Origin: Hydrogeniiclostridium mannosilyticum
GTDB lineage: Bacteria; Bacillota; Clostridia; Oscillospirales; Acutalibacteraceae
Assembly: GCF_003268275.1 (NCBI RefSeq)
Contig: NZ_QLYR01000001.1
Coordinates: forward strand, 558,001-622,000
Direction: 5' to 3'
Length of the DNA stretch: 64,000 nt
Both the position numbers and the translations under genes were made by a program. This document shows positions 26,330-35,986 of this stretch, piece by piece. The notes under the pieces were generated by a model, which ran no database searches, was not told the origin of the DNA, and saw only the letters and a list, made by a program, of their open reading frames with translations. Numbering within the stretch: the first letter of the stretch is position 1; every line of letters starts with the position of its first letter.

Positions 26330-28024
26330 ATGTCCAAATTAGTTCAAAAAGCAACCGACGACTTAAAGCAGGCGATTGCTGCCGCTGTAAATACCGCCAT
26401 TCAGGCAGGCACGCTGCCTGAGGCCCCACTGCCGGCGTTCACACTGGAGGTACCGGCAGACCGGTCACACGGGGACTGGGCCGCCAACATCGCCATGGCA
26501 GGCGCGCGGGCCTTCAAATGCGCGCCCAGGAAAATTGCAGAGGCAATTACCGCAAACATCGACCTTGCCTCCTCCTATTTTGACCGCGTGGAAATTGCCG
26601 GCCCCGGGTTCTTGAATTTTTATTTGAAGCCGCAGTTCTATACGGATATCCTGCGCGATGTCGCCGCCCTGGGCAGCCGTTATGGGCACAGCGACTTCGG
26701 CAAAAAGGAGCGCATTATGGTGGAGTTCGTCTCCGCCAACCCCACCGGCCCCATGCATATGGGCAACGCGCGCGGCGGCGCCACCGGCGACTGCCTGGCC
26801 GCCGTGCTGGACTGCGCCGGCTACGATGTGTGGCGTGAGTTTTACGTCAACGATGCCGGAAACCAAATTGAAAAATTCGGCATATCCCTGGAGGCCCGCT
26901 ACTTGCAGATTTTTCAGGGCGAGGAAAACGTGAAATTTCCGGAGGACGGCTACCACGGCGACGATATCCGGGAACATGCCCGGCAGTACGCCGGCGCCTA
27001 CGGCGACTGCCTGCTCCGGGTAAGCGCTGAGGAACGCCGCAAGGCCTTGGTGGACTATGCCCTGCCTAAAAACATTGCCAAAATGAAAACCGACATGGAT
27101 AAGTACCGGATTCACTATGACGAATGGTTCCTCGAAAGCCGCCTTCATAAGGACGGCGAGCTGGAAGAGGTCATCCGGATTTTACAGGATAAAGGCCTTA
27201 CCTATGAGAGCGAGGGCGCTCTTTGGTATAAAGCCACTAAATTCGGAGGAGAAAAGGACGAGGTTCTCAGGCGCCAAAATGGCAACCCCACTTACTTTCT
27301 TGCCGACATTGCCTACCACCGCAACAAATTTGAGAAGCGCGGCTTTTCCCGCTGTATCGACGTCTGGGGCGCGGATCACCACGGCCATGTCGCCCGGATG
27401 AAGGGCGCTATGGATGCAATCGGCCTTGACGGGGACAAGCTCGACATCGTTTTAATTCAACTGGTGCGCCTGGTCCGCGGCAGCGAGGTCGTGCGTATGA
27501 GCAAGCGGACCGGAAAGGCCATCCAGCTTGCCGATTTGCTGGACGAGGTCCCCGTTGATGCCGCCCGTTTTCTCTTCAATATGCGGGAGGCCTCCTCACA
27601 AATGGATTTTGACCTTGACTTGGCGGTTCAGCAGGATTCTCAAAACCCGGTTTATTACGTGCAATACGCTCACGCGCGCATTTGCAGCCTCTTTAAAAAG
27701 CTGGGCGTGCAGAACCCCTGCGCCGCAGATTGCACGGATGAGGAGCTGGCCCTGCTGACCGCACCGGAAGAACTGGAGCTGATCCGCCATATTTCCGCGT
27801 TTACCAATGAAATCATTGGCGCCGCGCAGGATTACAACCCGGCCCGCATCACGCACTACGTCATTATGCTGGCCAACCTCTTCCACCGTTTTTACACCGC
27901 CTGCCGGATCCGCGGTGAGGAGGAGCATCTGGCAAAAGCACGGCTTGCGCTCTGCGCCGCCGTTCGGACGGTTATCCGCAATGTTTTGCTGATGTTTAAC
28001 ATTGATGCCCCCGAATCCATGTAA
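26330..28024 (+). CDS. argS: Arginyl-tRNA synthetase
   Basis: Class I synthetase, 564 residues. The N-terminal additional domain is followed by the HIGH-type motif SANPTGPMHMGNARGG (HMGN at about 143-146), VWGADHHGHVARMKGAM, and the KMSKS-type motif VVRMSKRTGK (about 392); the C-terminal anticodon-binding helices end in a typical short tail (LMFNIDAPESM). Length matches the family. It lies 63 bases after the DUF1934 gene, with a spaced AAAGG. Confidence 0.97.
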   Translation: MSKLVQKATDDLKQAIAAAVNTAIQAGTLPEAPLPAFTLEVPADRSHGDWAANIAMAGARAFKCAPRKIAEAITANIDLASSYFDRVEIAGPGFLNFYLKPQFYTDILRDVAALGSRYGHSDFGKKERIMVEFVSANPTGPMHMGNARGGATGDCLAAVLDCAGYDVWREFYVNDAGNQIEKFGISLEARYLQIFQGEENVKFPEDGYHGDDIREHARQYAGAYGDCLLRVSAEERRKALVDYALPKNIAKMKTDMDKYRIHYDEWFLESRLHKDGELEEVIRILQDKGLTYESEGALWYKATKFGGEKDEVLRRQNGNPTYFLADIAYHRNKFEKRGFSRCIDVWGADHHGHVARMKGAMDAIGLDGDKLDIVLIQLVRLVRGSEVVRMSKRTGKAIQLADLLDEVPVDAARFLFNMREASSQMDFDLDLAVQQDSQNPVYYVQYAHARICSLFKKLGVQNPCAADCTDEELALLTAPEELELIRHISAFTNEIIGAAQDYNPARITHYVIMLANLFHRFYTACRIRGEEEHLAKARLALCAAVRTVIRNVLLMFNIDAPESM

Positions 28025-28053
28025 ATACCGTATTTTTTCAAGAGAGGTTCGAT

Positions 28054-29268
28054 ATGACGGATTTCACTTGCAGCACGCCGCTGCTGCTGGGCGGCGTCAA
28101 TGAGTTTCAGCTGCGGTATGCCGGTATGCCGGAAAACGCCAGCCCTGCCTGCTGGGCCGCACAGCGCCCCTCCGTTTTGCATACCTTATTTGAAAACGCC
28201 CTGCAAGCAGGCGCAACGCTGCTGTGCGCGCCCACCGATTCTGCCGGCCTTCACGACCTGGCGGCATTGGGCTTGGAGGATCAATTTGAAGCTATCAACA
28301 CCTCCTTGGTTGAAGAAGCAAAAAAAGCGGCCGCCCCTTACGCAGTCCCCGCAGGCGCCAGCCTCTCCCCATCGGGTTCCCAGCTGCCGCCGCAGGGCAA
28401 TGCTGATTTTGATGACGATATCTACCAATTTTACCGCCGCCAGGTCCGTGTACTCAAGCGGGCCGGTGCGGAGTTCATTGTGCTGGACCGGCAATGCGCC
28501 CTCGCGGACATGCGCGCGGCGGTTTTAGCCTGCCGCACGACCGGTTTGCCGGTTTTGGCCTTGGTTGAAGCAGACAGCAAGGGAGAAACCGCCACCGGCA
28601 GCTCGCTGCTTTCCTGCCTGATCACTCTGCAGTCAATGGGGGCGGCGGGCGTTGGCCTCGCCGCCGCTCAAGCGGAAGAGGGCATGCATACGCTGCTGAA
28701 GGCCGCTCCACATGCGGCAGTGCCGCTTGCCGCCCCGGTCACCGAGGCCCTGGGGGGAGAAGGCGGTGCGCCGGCTCTTTCTAGGCAGCTGGCCCTATTG
28801 GTACAACAGGGCGTCCGTATTTTTGATGCCCGGCGCTGTAATAACCCGGAGCTTATACGGGAGCTTGCCCAATGTTTCCCGCTGCTGCCTCCGCTATCCC
28901 CCTTGGAGGAACCGGACCCCGACTGTTATGCCGTTGCTGTGGAGGGCGAAGTATTTTTTCTCGGTGACAATTTTGTCTACAGCGACCCGCTCCCCTGCAC
29001 CAGTCATTTGGCAGACGATTTGATCGACCTGGAGGACGAGAGCATCAATACTGCTTTAGTAGAAGTGGAGGATCTCTCCGAAGCACTGATATTGGCTGAA
29101 GCCGCGCTGCTTTCACGGCTTCCCATCGCCGTGCGCTGCACCTCCCTCCCAGTCCTGGACGCCGCCGTGCGCTATTTTCAAGGGCGGCTCATCATTGACA
29201 CCGACTGTCCCCTGGAAGAAGAGGAATTGACTCCCTTTGTGGGTAAATATGGCGCGATCCTTTACTGA
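28054..29268 (+). CDS. Degenerate MetH N-terminal-like protein (homocysteine methyltransferase plus pterin-type parts)
   Basis: 404 residues. The first ~290 residues follow the homocysteine S-methyltransferase barrel (LLLGGVNEFQLRYAG, NALQAGATLLCAPT, FEAINTSLVEEAKK), and the tail (DLIDLEDESINTALVEVED, SRLPIAVRC, FQGRLIIDTD) follows the start of a pterin-binding barrel. The three zinc cysteines are not there: the usual GINC position reads GVGLAA, and the GGCCGTTP position reads FDARRCNNP. So catalysis as a homocysteine methyltransferase is doubtful. GAGAGG precedes the ATG. It is last in the ddl-argS set. Confidence 0.7.
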   Translation: MTDFTCSTPLLLGGVNEFQLRYAGMPENASPACWAAQRPSVLHTLFENALQAGATLLCAPTDSAGLHDLAALGLEDQFEAINTSLVEEAKKAAAPYAVPAGASLSPSGSQLPPQGNADFDDDIYQFYRRQVRVLKRAGAEFIVLDRQCALADMRAAVLACRTTGLPVLALVEADSKGETATGSSLLSCLITLQSMGAAGVGLAAAQAEEGMHTLLKAAPHAAVPLAAPVTEALGGEGGAPALSRQLALLVQQGVRIFDARRCNNPELIRELAQCFPLLPPLSPLEEPDPDCYAVAVEGEVFFLGDNFVYSDPLPCTSHLADDLIDLEDESINTALVEVEDLSEALILAEAALLSRLPIAVRCTSLPVLDAAVRYFQGRLIIDTDCPLEEEELTPFVGKYGAILY

Positions 29269-29335
29269 AACCCTTCCCCGCGCGACAGTATGGACCCGCT
29301 TTGGCAGCCTTTAAACCGCGGTTTACCAAGGAAAA

Positions 29336-29381
29336 AAGAGAAAAGGTGTGTTTCCAAATGTGGAAACACACCTTTTCTCTT
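29336..29381. terminator. Bidirectional terminator after the MetH-like gene and upp
   Basis: A perfect 21-pair stem (29336-29356 with 29361-29381) with a 4-base loop and A/T-rich flanks, between convergent genes. Confidence 0.9.
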
Positions 29382-29393
29382 ATGCTTAACAAA

Positions 29394-29424
29394 AGCCTTA
29401 CTCCACTGAAGGCCGGATAAGGCT
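29394..29424 (-). terminator. First terminator after upp
   Basis: Minus strand: AGCCTTA/TAAGGCT (29394-29400 with 29418-29424) followed by TTTTGTT, about 60 bases past the upp stop. Confidence 0.7.
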
Positions 29425-29483
29425 CTGGTGATAATAGGTAAACTTAACGAAAGCAGGTAAGCCCGCAGCCATGGGACAGAGCC

Positions 29484-30116
29484 TTACAGCGTGCCGAAAA
29501 TACGGTCGCCCGCGTCGCCCAGGCCGGGGACAATATAGCCTACCTCATTCAGCTTTTCATCTACCGCCGCGCAATAAACATGCACATCAGGGTGCACCTC
29601 TGTAAAGGCCTTGATTCCCTCCGGCGCCGCAATAATGCACATAAACTTAATGCTCTTGGGGCAGCTGCGCTTGATAATGGAAATAGCATCAATGGCTGAG
29701 CCGCCGGTCGCCAGCATCGGATCCAGTACAATGACATCGCGCTCCTTGATATCGGAAGGAAGCTTGCTGTAATACTCAACGGGCTGGAGGGTTTCGTGGT
29801 CACGATAAAGACCGATGTGCCCGACCTTAGCCGCCGGCACCAGGGCCAGCACACCGTCCACCATACCCAGGCCGGCACGGAGAATCGGGACAAACGCGAG
29901 TTTTCGTCCGGCAATCACCTGAGTGGTCGCCATGCCCATGGGGGTTTCGATCTGCGTGTCCTCAAGGGGAAGGTCGCGCGTCGCCTCATAGCATTCAAGC
30001 ATGGCAATCTCGCTTACCAGCTCACGAAACTCCTTGGATCCCGTTGTTTTGTTCCGCAGATGCGTCAGCTTGTGCTGAATCAGCGGGTGATTCATGACGA
30101 ATACCTGATTCTCCAT
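29484..30116 (-). CDS. upp: Uracil phosphoribosyltransferase
   Basis: Salvage enzyme making UMP from uracil and PRPP. 210 residues with the PRPP loop [18 protein letters not shown], and the C-terminal uracil-binding [25 protein letters not shown] precedes the ATG. Last gene of fhs-tsaE-tsaB-rpiB-upp, followed by two terminators. Confidence 0.97.
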   Translation of the reverse strand: MENQVFVMNHPLIQHKLTHLRNKTTGSKEFRELVSEIAMLECYEATRDLPLEDTQIETPMGMATTQVIAGRKLAFVPILRAGLGMVDGVLALVPAAKVGHIGLYRDHETLQPVEYYSKLPSDIKERDVIVLDPMLATGGSAIDAISIIKRSCPKSIKFMCIIAAPEGIKAFTEVHPDVHVYCAAVDEKLNEVGYIVPGLGDAGDRIFGTL

Positions 30117-30192
30117 GTCAAAATCCTCCTAAATAATAAATCAAAAAATATTTATAAGAAGCTGAAAAAACGCTCCAAAGAAATTCTGAGCT

Positions 30193-30636
30193 TTACAGGG
30201 TTCCATTTTCAATTTCCGCAATCTGGTTTACACGGCGCTCGTGGCGTCCGCCGTCAAAGGGTGTTGCTAAATAGATCCTCGTCAGCTCCACTGCCTGCTC
30301 CGGGGTAATTACCCGCCCGCCCATGCACAGGATATTAGAGTTATTGTGACGGCGGGTCATCTCTGCGCAAAATGCATCCGTGCAGACCGACGCGCGAATC
30401 CCCTTGACCTTGTTTGCGGCAATGCTCATGCCGATCCCTGTTCCGCAGCAGAGAATACCCTTTTCACTTTCACCGCCGGCCACACTACGCGCCACTTGGA
30501 CGGCAACCGGCGCATAATCAATAGAATCCTCCGTCATGGTGCCAAAGTCCCTATAGGGAATCTGATTTTCCTCCAGATATTGCTTCACCGCATTTTTCAA
30601 TGCCAGCCCGCCATGGTCGCAACCTAACGCTATCAT
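30193..30636 (-). CDS. rpiB: Ribose-5-phosphate isomerase B
   Basis: 147 residues; interconverts ribose 5-phosphate and ribulose 5-phosphate. The start MIALGCDHGGLALKNAV, the active-site cysteine in GILCCGTGIGMSIAANKV, and ARRHNNSN-like TRRHNNSNILCMG identify the family. The frame is open to a GTG at 30663, but ATG at 30636 gives the family N-terminus with AGAAGGG 9 bases upstream. Could in principle be an allose-6-phosphate variant; housekeeping context favours rpiB. Confidence 0.95.
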   Translation of the reverse strand: MIALGCDHGGLALKNAVKQYLEENQIPYRDFGTMTEDSIDYAPVAVQVARSVAGGESEKGILCCGTGIGMSIAANKVKGIRASVCTDAFCAEMTRRHNNSNILCMGGRVITPEQAVELTRIYLATPFDGGRHERRVNQIAEIENGTL

Positions 30637-30690
30637 CCGCTCAATCCCTTCTCTGTTCTTCACTGTTTCAGGCAGCCTACCCCCTGCGTC

Positions 30691-31401
30691 TCAGCCCTTT
30701 TCACCGGTCTGCCTGTGCCGCAGCTCCCGTTCGGCCTGTGGAAGGCGCAGGTACAGAGGCAGCAGCTCCGCAGCAGCAACGGCTTGTCCCCGCGCAAAAG
30801 CGGCCGCCGCCGCCTTCGCCACACCGCTCGCATGCTGTTGGCGAAGGGGCTCTTCCAACAAAAAGGGGGTAAAAGCTTTAAATTCCGTCTTATTATAACA
30901 CATTTGGGCGCCATCGCCAACCAGAAAAATCTGCTTCTTCTGTTTCCGGCACAAACAGGCCATCTCTTCCGCTGGCAGGGCGGCATCCTCTGTCAGCCGT
31001 GTAACGCGACCGCCTCCAACCTCAAACAAGGCCCCGTAGACCTGCCCGCAGCGGGCATCCATCAGGCAGCAGGCGATGCCGTCCAGCTGTCCGGCATTAT
31101 AGGCCATTGCCTCCAGCGTAGATACGCCCACACACGGCTTGCTCTGTGCCAGCGCTAAGCCCTTGACAGCCGAGACGCCGATGCGTACCCCGGTAAACGA
31201 CCCCGGCCCCGCGGAAACCGCGAACAAGCCGATATCCTGTAGCGCTACCTGTGTGCAGGCAAGCAGTTGTTCCGCCATCGGCAGCAGTGTCTGGCTGTGC
31301 GTCAGCTTCACATTCATATAAAATTCCCCCAACAGGCAGCCGTCTTCCATCAGAGCCACCGATGCCGCCGTCGCGGTAGAATCCATTGCTAAGATCTTCA
31401 T
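30691..31401 (-). CDS. tsaB: tRNA threonylcarbamoyladenosine biosynthesis protein TsaB
   Basis: 236 residues of ASKHA fold; partner of TsaD and TsaE in making t6A37 in tRNAs that read ANN codons. The signature is MKILAMDSTATAASVALMED, with LTHSQTLLPM and the VSAGPGSFTGVRIGVSAVKG loop. Its ATG overlaps the tsaE stop by 4 bases. Confidence 0.96.
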   Translation of the reverse strand: MKILAMDSTATAASVALMEDGCLLGEFYMNVKLTHSQTLLPMAEQLLACTQVALQDIGLFAVSAGPGSFTGVRIGVSAVKGLALAQSKPCVGVSTLEAMAYNAGQLDGIACCLMDARCGQVYGALFEVGGGRVTRLTEDAALPAEEMACLCRKQKKQIFLVGDGAQMCYNKTEFKAFTPFLLEEPLRQQHASGVAKAAAAAFARGQAVAAAELLPLYLRLPQAERELRHRQTGEKG

Positions 31402-31820
31402 AGCTCTAACCCTTCTATTTCAATTTCCCGGTCATTCTCGCCGTTTCCCCGCTTAAAAATAATTTTCACCGTATTTTCAGGAAGCGCCTCTTCAATATTC
31501 TCGCTCCACTCAATCACCAATACTCCGCCCGTCTCCAAATAATCGAAAAAGCCGGTGGAATACAGATCGTCCCAGGAAGTTACGCGGTACATGTCAAAAT
31601 GGTACAGCGGCAAGCGCCCTGCATATTCATTTACCAGTGCAAAGGTAGGGCTGGAGACAGGCTCCTGTACATCCAAGCCACGTGCAAGCCCACGCGTAAA
31701 CGCCGTTTTCCCCATACCCATGCCGCCGAACAGGGCCAGAACCTCGCCGCCCTTCAGCTGCCGGGCCAGGTGCTCGCCCAGCAGCTCCGTCTCCCGGGGA
31801 GAAGTAGTGGTCATCTTCAT
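31398..31820 (-). CDS. tsaE: tRNA threonylcarbamoyladenosine biosynthesis ATPase TsaE
   Basis: 140 residues. P-loop VLALFGGMGMGKTAFTRGLA, the SPTFALVNEY switch motif, YHFDMYRV, and VIEWSENIEEALP are the family's motifs. It drives the TsaBD complex through ATP hydrolysis. GAGGTGG before ATG; 9 bases after fhs. Confidence 0.97.
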   Translation of the reverse strand: MKMTTTSPRETELLGEHLARQLKGGEVLALFGGMGMGKTAFTRGLARGLDVQEPVSSPTFALVNEYAGRLPLYHFDMYRVTSWDDLYSTGFFDYLETGGVLVIEWSENIEEALPENTVKIIFKRGNGENDREIEIEGLEL

Positions 31821-31829
31821 GTGTCCACC

Positions 31830-33518
31830 TCAGAACAGGCCTGAAACGGCGCCCTTGCCGTCCACATCAATCTTCTCAGCCGCCGGTACGCTGGGCAGGC
31901 CCGGCATCGTCATAATGTCGCCCGCGTAGGCGACTACAAAGCCCGCGCCGCTGCTCAACCTCAGGTCGCGTATAGTAATTTCAAAGCCCCTCGGGCGTCC
32001 CAACAGCGCGGCATTATCAGAGAGGGAATACTGTGTCTTGGCAATACAGACCGGCAGTGCGTCGCCCCCCAGGCTGCGGATATTCTCCAGGGACCTCTTT
32101 GCCGCCGCCGTATAAGCAACACCGTCCGCACCGTAAATATTTTTTGCAATGGCCTCAAGCTTTGCTTCAATGGGAATATCATCCGGGTACAGACAGGAAA
32201 AGCCGGTGGATTGTCCAGCCTGCTCAGCCGCCGCGACTACCTTACGGGCGAGGTCCATTCCTCCGTCGCCGCCCTTGGCAAACACCTCAGAAAGCGCGTA
32301 GGGAACCCCCATCTCTTCACAGCAGCGGTCGATAACCGCAAGCTCCGCCGCTGTGTCCGTGTGGAAGCGGTTGATTGCCACTACCACCGGAACCCCGTAT
32401 TTGCGCATATTTTCCACATGTGCCTGTAGGTTGACGATCCCTTTTTCCAGAGCAGGCACATTTTCCTCCTGCAAATCGGCCTTTGAAACGCCGCCGTTGT
32501 ATTTCAGCGCACGCACGGTTGCAACCACCACTACGCAGCTGGGCTTTAGCCCGGCCAAACGGCATTTGATGTCCAGGAACTTCTCTGCGCCCAGGTCTGA
32601 GCCGAAGCCCGCCTCCGTGATGCAATAGTCGCCCAGCTTCAGCGCCAGCCGTGTCGCCCGCACAGAATTACAGCCGTGCGCAATATTGGCAAATGGGCCG
32701 CCGTGCATAATAACCGGCGTATTTTCCATCGTCTGCACCAAATTGGGCAAGACCGCCTCGCGCATCAAAGCAGCCATTGCTCCCTCTGCCTTCAAATCCC
32801 GCGCATAGACGGGCTTGCGGTCGTAGGTATAGGCCACCAGCATACGGCCAAAACGCTGCTTGAGGTCCTCCAGGTCGGAGGCCAGGCACAAAATCGCCAT
32901 GACCTCCGTTGCGACGGTAATGACAAAGCCATCCTCACGCGGCACACCATTCAAAGGGCCACCCAGCCCGACAACCACATTGCGCAGCGCCCGGTCGTTC
33001 ATATCCATGCAGCGGCGAACCAGGACCCTGCGCGGGTCGATGCCCAAAGCATTCCCCTGCTGGATATGGTTGTCCAAAAGAGCGCAAAGCAGATTATTGG
33101 CTGCTGTAATGGCGTGCATATCCCCTGTAAAATGAAGGTTGATATCCTCCATGGGCAGCACCTGCGCATAGCCGCCGCCTGCAGCGCCGCCCTTAATGCC
33201 GAACACCGGCCCCAGGGATGGCTCGCGCAGCGCCAATACCGCCTTTTTCCCAATTTTCGCCATTGCCTCGCCCAAACCTGCCGTGGTGGTCGTCTTTCCT
33301 TCACCGGCAGGCGTGGGGTTGATTGCCGTCACCAGAACCAGCTTCCCATCCGCCCGGTCCTGTAAGCGCTCAATTAAACGCTCGTTCAGCTTCGCCTTAT
33401 ACCGTCCATAGGGCTCCAGCTCATCCTCCTGTATACCCAGCTCGCGGGCAATATCCGCAATCGGTTTCAGCTTGGCCTGCTGGGCCAATTCAATATCGCT
33501 TAACATACCTAAATTCAT
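31830..33518 (-). CDS. fhs: Formate--tetrahydrofolate ligase
   Basis: 562 residues, the usual length; makes 10-formyl-THF from formate, THF and ATP, in one-carbon metabolism and the methyl branch of the acetyl-CoA pathway. P-loop [18 protein letters not shown] (about 65-83) and [19 protein letters not shown] are the hallmark motifs. First gene in an operon with tsaE, tsaB, rpiB and upp. No other Wood-Ljungdahl gene is in the window. Confidence 0.97.
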   Translation of the reverse strand: MNLGMLSDIELAQQAKLKPIADIARELGIQEDELEPYGRYKAKLNERLIERLQDRADGKLVLVTAINPTPAGEGKTTTTAGLGEAMAKIGKKAVLALREPSLGPVFGIKGGAAGGGYAQVLPMEDINLHFTGDMHAITAANNLLCALLDNHIQQGNALGIDPRRVLVRRCMDMNDRALRNVVVGLGGPLNGVPREDGFVITVATEVMAILCLASDLEDLKQRFGRMLVAYTYDRKPVYARDLKAEGAMAALMREAVLPNLVQTMENTPVIMHGGPFANIAHGCNSVRATRLALKLGDYCITEAGFGSDLGAEKFLDIKCRLAGLKPSCVVVVATVRALKYNGGVSKADLQEENVPALEKGIVNLQAHVENMRKYGVPVVVAINRFHTDTAAELAVIDRCCEEMGVPYALSEVFAKGGDGGMDLARKVVAAAEQAGQSTGFSCLYPDDIPIEAKLEAIAKNIYGADGVAYTAAAKRSLENIRSLGGDALPVCIAKTQYSLSDNAALLGRPRGFEITIRDLRLSSGAGFVVAYAGDIMTMPGLPSVPAAEKIDVDGKGAVSGLF

Positions 33519-33661
33519 CCCTCTCCGTTTTTAGTTTTGCCATGCCGTTCTACCCGGGGGCTATCTCGCGGCGGAAGCCCGCCCTCTTCTCTCAGCGGTC
33601 CGGGCGACCGCTCTCATCCCGGCATACCGCAGCCACAGCGGCCGCAAGGCTTTCTATAGCC

Positions 33662-33667
33662 ATTATA
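33662..33667 (-). promoter_or_regulatory. -10 element of the fhs operon promoter
   Basis: Extended -10 TGT-TATAAT on the minus strand; the expected -35 position is T-rich (TTTTTA) and far from consensus. Confidence 0.5.
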
Positions 33668-33840
33668 ACACAAGAGCGCCCGATTAAAAAGACAGAAATC
33701 GCTTTTCAAAATCAAAGCCGCCATAAAATCGCCGGGCGGCTCCGCCGTTCGTGCTTTACCGGCTCCGCCCGGGGAATTACGCGGCCCCAGGCGTAACCCT
33801 CATCCCCCTGAGCCCGGCGCCTATTACGCCTAACGGACGT

Positions 33841-33876
33841 AAAAAATCCGCCTTACCGGCAGCGATAAAGCGGATT
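33841..33876 (-). terminator. Terminator of the second MATE gene
   Basis: Minus strand: AATCCGC/GCGGATT stem (33845-33851 with 33870-33876), extended by a G-T pair, then TTTTTT (33841-33846), starting 18 bases past the stop. Confidence 0.8.
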
Positions 33877-33893
33877 ACGGTTAAATACGCCCG

Positions 33894-35258
33894 TCAGCGC
33901 GTAACATTTTTCAGCCAGACACGCGTCTTATAGCGCCAGGTGGTAAACGGAACCTTGAGGACCTCGTCGCTCATCAGTATGATATAAACGACCGGTACGC
34001 TCCACTTCAGCACAAAGGCCGCGATTGCACCCAAGAGAATGGAGCAGCACCACATACTGATTACATCCAGCGCCAGGCCAAAGCGCGTGTCGCCCCCAGC
34101 ACGGAAAACGCCCACCACCATCGTGGTGTTATAGGCCTGCCCAATGACAAAATAGGACATGACCAGCATCATCATGGAAAGGTACCCCTCCGCCTCGGGA
34201 GACAGTGTCATACTTGCCATGACGATTGGCCGGACAATCAGCACCACCACAGCGCCGGCTACACCGGCAAGCAACGTCAGCTTGGTAAAACGGGCACCGT
34301 AGTTTTTGGCCCGCTCCACATCGCCCGCACCAATCGCCTTGCCTATCATAATCGCCGCCGCATTGGCAATACCGAAGGCCACAACCGTCGCCAGCTGGCG
34401 GGTTACCTGCGCCACGGAATTTGCGGCGGTAGCGGCGCTGCCCAGGTGCCCGATGACCGCTGAGTTCATAGAAGCGCCCGCGCCCCACATCAGCTCATTG
34501 AGCACTACCGGGATCGAATAACGCAGGAAGTCACGAAATAAAAATCCATCCCTGACAAACAGGTCTGATATGCGGAACCGGATCGTACGGTTCATCTTTT
34601 TAGAGTAGAACAGCACAATCGCCAGCTCCACAAAGCGCGCAATCATCGTCGCCAGCGCCGCGCCCATAATGCCCATCGCCGGTAGGCCAAACAGGCCGAA
34701 AATAAACACGGCGTTCAAAATAACATTAGTAACCAGCGAGATTAAGTAAACAACGGTGGAAATCACCACGCGTTCCACGCTGCGCATGATGTTTAGATAT
34801 ATTGTCGTGATTGAAATCGGAATATAAGCCACCGCAACGATGCGCAGATATTTACAGCCCTCCGAGATCACCTCCGGCTCAGAGGTATAAATACTCATCA
34901 GCACCTCAGGTATCAGCCACGCCGCCAGCGTAAAGGCCAGCCCGACCATCAGCGAGAAGCGCATGGCAATTCCCATGACCTTTTCTATGGTGCGGGTATC
35001 GCCCTTCCCCCAATACTGAGCCGTCAGCACCGCCGCCCCGGAAGTCAGCCCAAAAAACACCAGCGTCATGATAAACTGCACCTGGCCTGCCAGCGAGGCC
35101 GCCGAAAGCACCGTTTCTCCCACCTGCCCTAGCATGATAACGTCTGCCGAGGACACCCCCACGTTGATGAGATTTTGCAGTGCCATTGGCAAAACCAACG
35201 CGACAACCGTTTTGTAAAAGGCCCTGTTGCCGGCCTTTTTCAATGGATTATGACTCAC
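33894..35258 (-). CDS. MATE family efflux transporter (second copy)
   Basis: 454 residues, twelve predicted helices. The start FYKTVVALVLPMALQNLINVGVSSADVIMLGQVG and the repeat RYSIPVVLNELMWGAGASMNSAVIGHLG match the two MATE halves. It differs clearly from the copy at 14351-15715, so the two are not recent duplicates. GTG start with AAGGAAGG 6 bases upstream. Transcribed from 35443-35471 with a ~180-base leader. Substrate unknown. Confidence 0.9.
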   Translation of the reverse strand: MSHNPLKKAGNRAFYKTVVALVLPMALQNLINVGVSSADVIMLGQVGETVLSAASLAGQVQFIMTLVFFGLTSGAAVLTAQYWGKGDTRTIEKVMGIAMRFSLMVGLAFTLAAWLIPEVLMSIYTSEPEVISEGCKYLRIVAVAYIPISITTIYLNIMRSVERVVISTVVYLISLVTNVILNAVFIFGLFGLPAMGIMGAALATMIARFVELAIVLFYSKKMNRTIRFRISDLFVRDGFLFRDFLRYSIPVVLNELMWGAGASMNSAVIGHLGSAATAANSVAQVTRQLATVVAFGIANAAAIMIGKAIGAGDVERAKNYGARFTKLTLLAGVAGAVVVLIVRPIVMASMTLSPEAEGYLSMMMLVMSYFVIGQAYNTTMVVGVFRAGGDTRFGLALDVISMWCCSILLGAIAAFVLKWSVPVVYIILMSDEVLKVPFTTWRYKTRVWLKNVTR

Positions 35259-35442
35259 TTGCTACCTTCCTTTTCCCTTTTGTTTATAGGTCGCCATTCC
35301 TTAAACTACAGAAACCATGCGCCCCCATAAAGGCCCTGCCTTTGTGAACGGGTAATCTCAGCGCCGGACATGAGCACATATCCCCTGTGCACCGCCGAAA
35401 TCCGCCGGGCATGATTTGCCGCCTGAAGTATAACTAAATAGC

Positions 35443-35471
35443 ACTATACCATAATCAAAAAGGCGGTGCAA
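35443..35471 (-). promoter_or_regulatory. Sigma-A promoter of the second MATE gene
   Basis: Minus strand: -35 TTGCAC (35466-35471), 17-base spacer, -10 TATAGT (35443-35448). It overlaps the last codon of the upstream glycosylase gene at its edge. Confidence 0.7.
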
Positions 35472-35473
35472 GG

Positions 35474-35971
35474 CTAACATAAATATTCTAAAAGAATTTG
35501 ATAATCTTTTATCAGTGTCTCCTTTGTACAGCCCCGGCAATTTGCCGGACTGGGCGAGGGCAAATAAAAGGCGGGCAGCCCTGTGCTGGGCAGGCAAAGG
35601 CGCCGGTAGAGGCCGGCCGCCTTTTTCCCCGTGGTAAAAACTGCCCGAACCGCGCTTTTTTCCAGCAGCCCTGCAATATCGTTTGGCACGGGATCGCGGA
35701 TGGTGCTGTCCCCCGCCCCCTCAATCCGGCATGCATGCAGCACATCCCACAGGGCAATATGGTGGCGCAGGGCAAAGTCCTTTTTGTCCGCGGCGGCAGC
35801 TGGAATCGGTTCTGCGAAAAGCGCCGCCAAAACGGGCCAAAACCGGTTCTGTGGGTGGGCATAGTAAAAGCCCGCCTCCCGTGATTTCGGCGAGGGCATA
35901 GTCCCCAGGATTAAAACACGGGAGCTGCTGTCGTACACCGGAGCCAGCGTATGCGTAACATAGGAATACAA
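35474..35971 (-). CDS. DNA-deoxyinosine glycosylase-like protein (uracil-DNA glycosylase superfamily)
   Basis: 165 residues. The fold's motif 1 reads ILGTMPSPKSREAGFYYAHP and is followed by QNRFWPVLAALF; near the C-terminus LPSPSPANC occupies the leucine-loop position. This pattern matches family 6-type hypoxanthine-DNA glycosylases, which remove deaminated adenine (hypoxanthine) from DNA; activity on uracil is less likely. Start is TTG with AGGGGGA about 10 bases upstream; no ATG is available. It follows the PPK2 gene by 15 bases. Confidence 0.85.
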   Translation of the reverse strand: MYSYVTHTLAPVYDSSSRVLILGTMPSPKSREAGFYYAHPQNRFWPVLAALFAEPIPAAAADKKDFALRHHIALWDVLHACRIEGAGDSTIRDPVPNDIAGLLEKSAVRAVFTTGKKAAGLYRRLCLPSTGLPAFYLPSPSPANCRGCTKETLIKDYQILLEYLC

Positions 35972-35986
35972 AACTGCTCTTTCCCC

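Larger units (their letters stand above)
33519..33893. other. 375-base gap with fhs promoter and MATE terminator
   Basis: Minus strand extended -10 TGT-TATAAT at 33662-33667 (-35 poor) is the probable fhs promoter, about 140 bases from the start. 33681-33840 is GC-rich with small inverted repeats and no gene that I can support. The second MATE terminator is at 33841-33876. Confidence 0.55.

Noticed and set aside
35330-35400. TPP riboswitch before the second MATE gene
   Set aside because: Only CTGAGATTACCC fits; the GAACCUGA and other core parts are missing.
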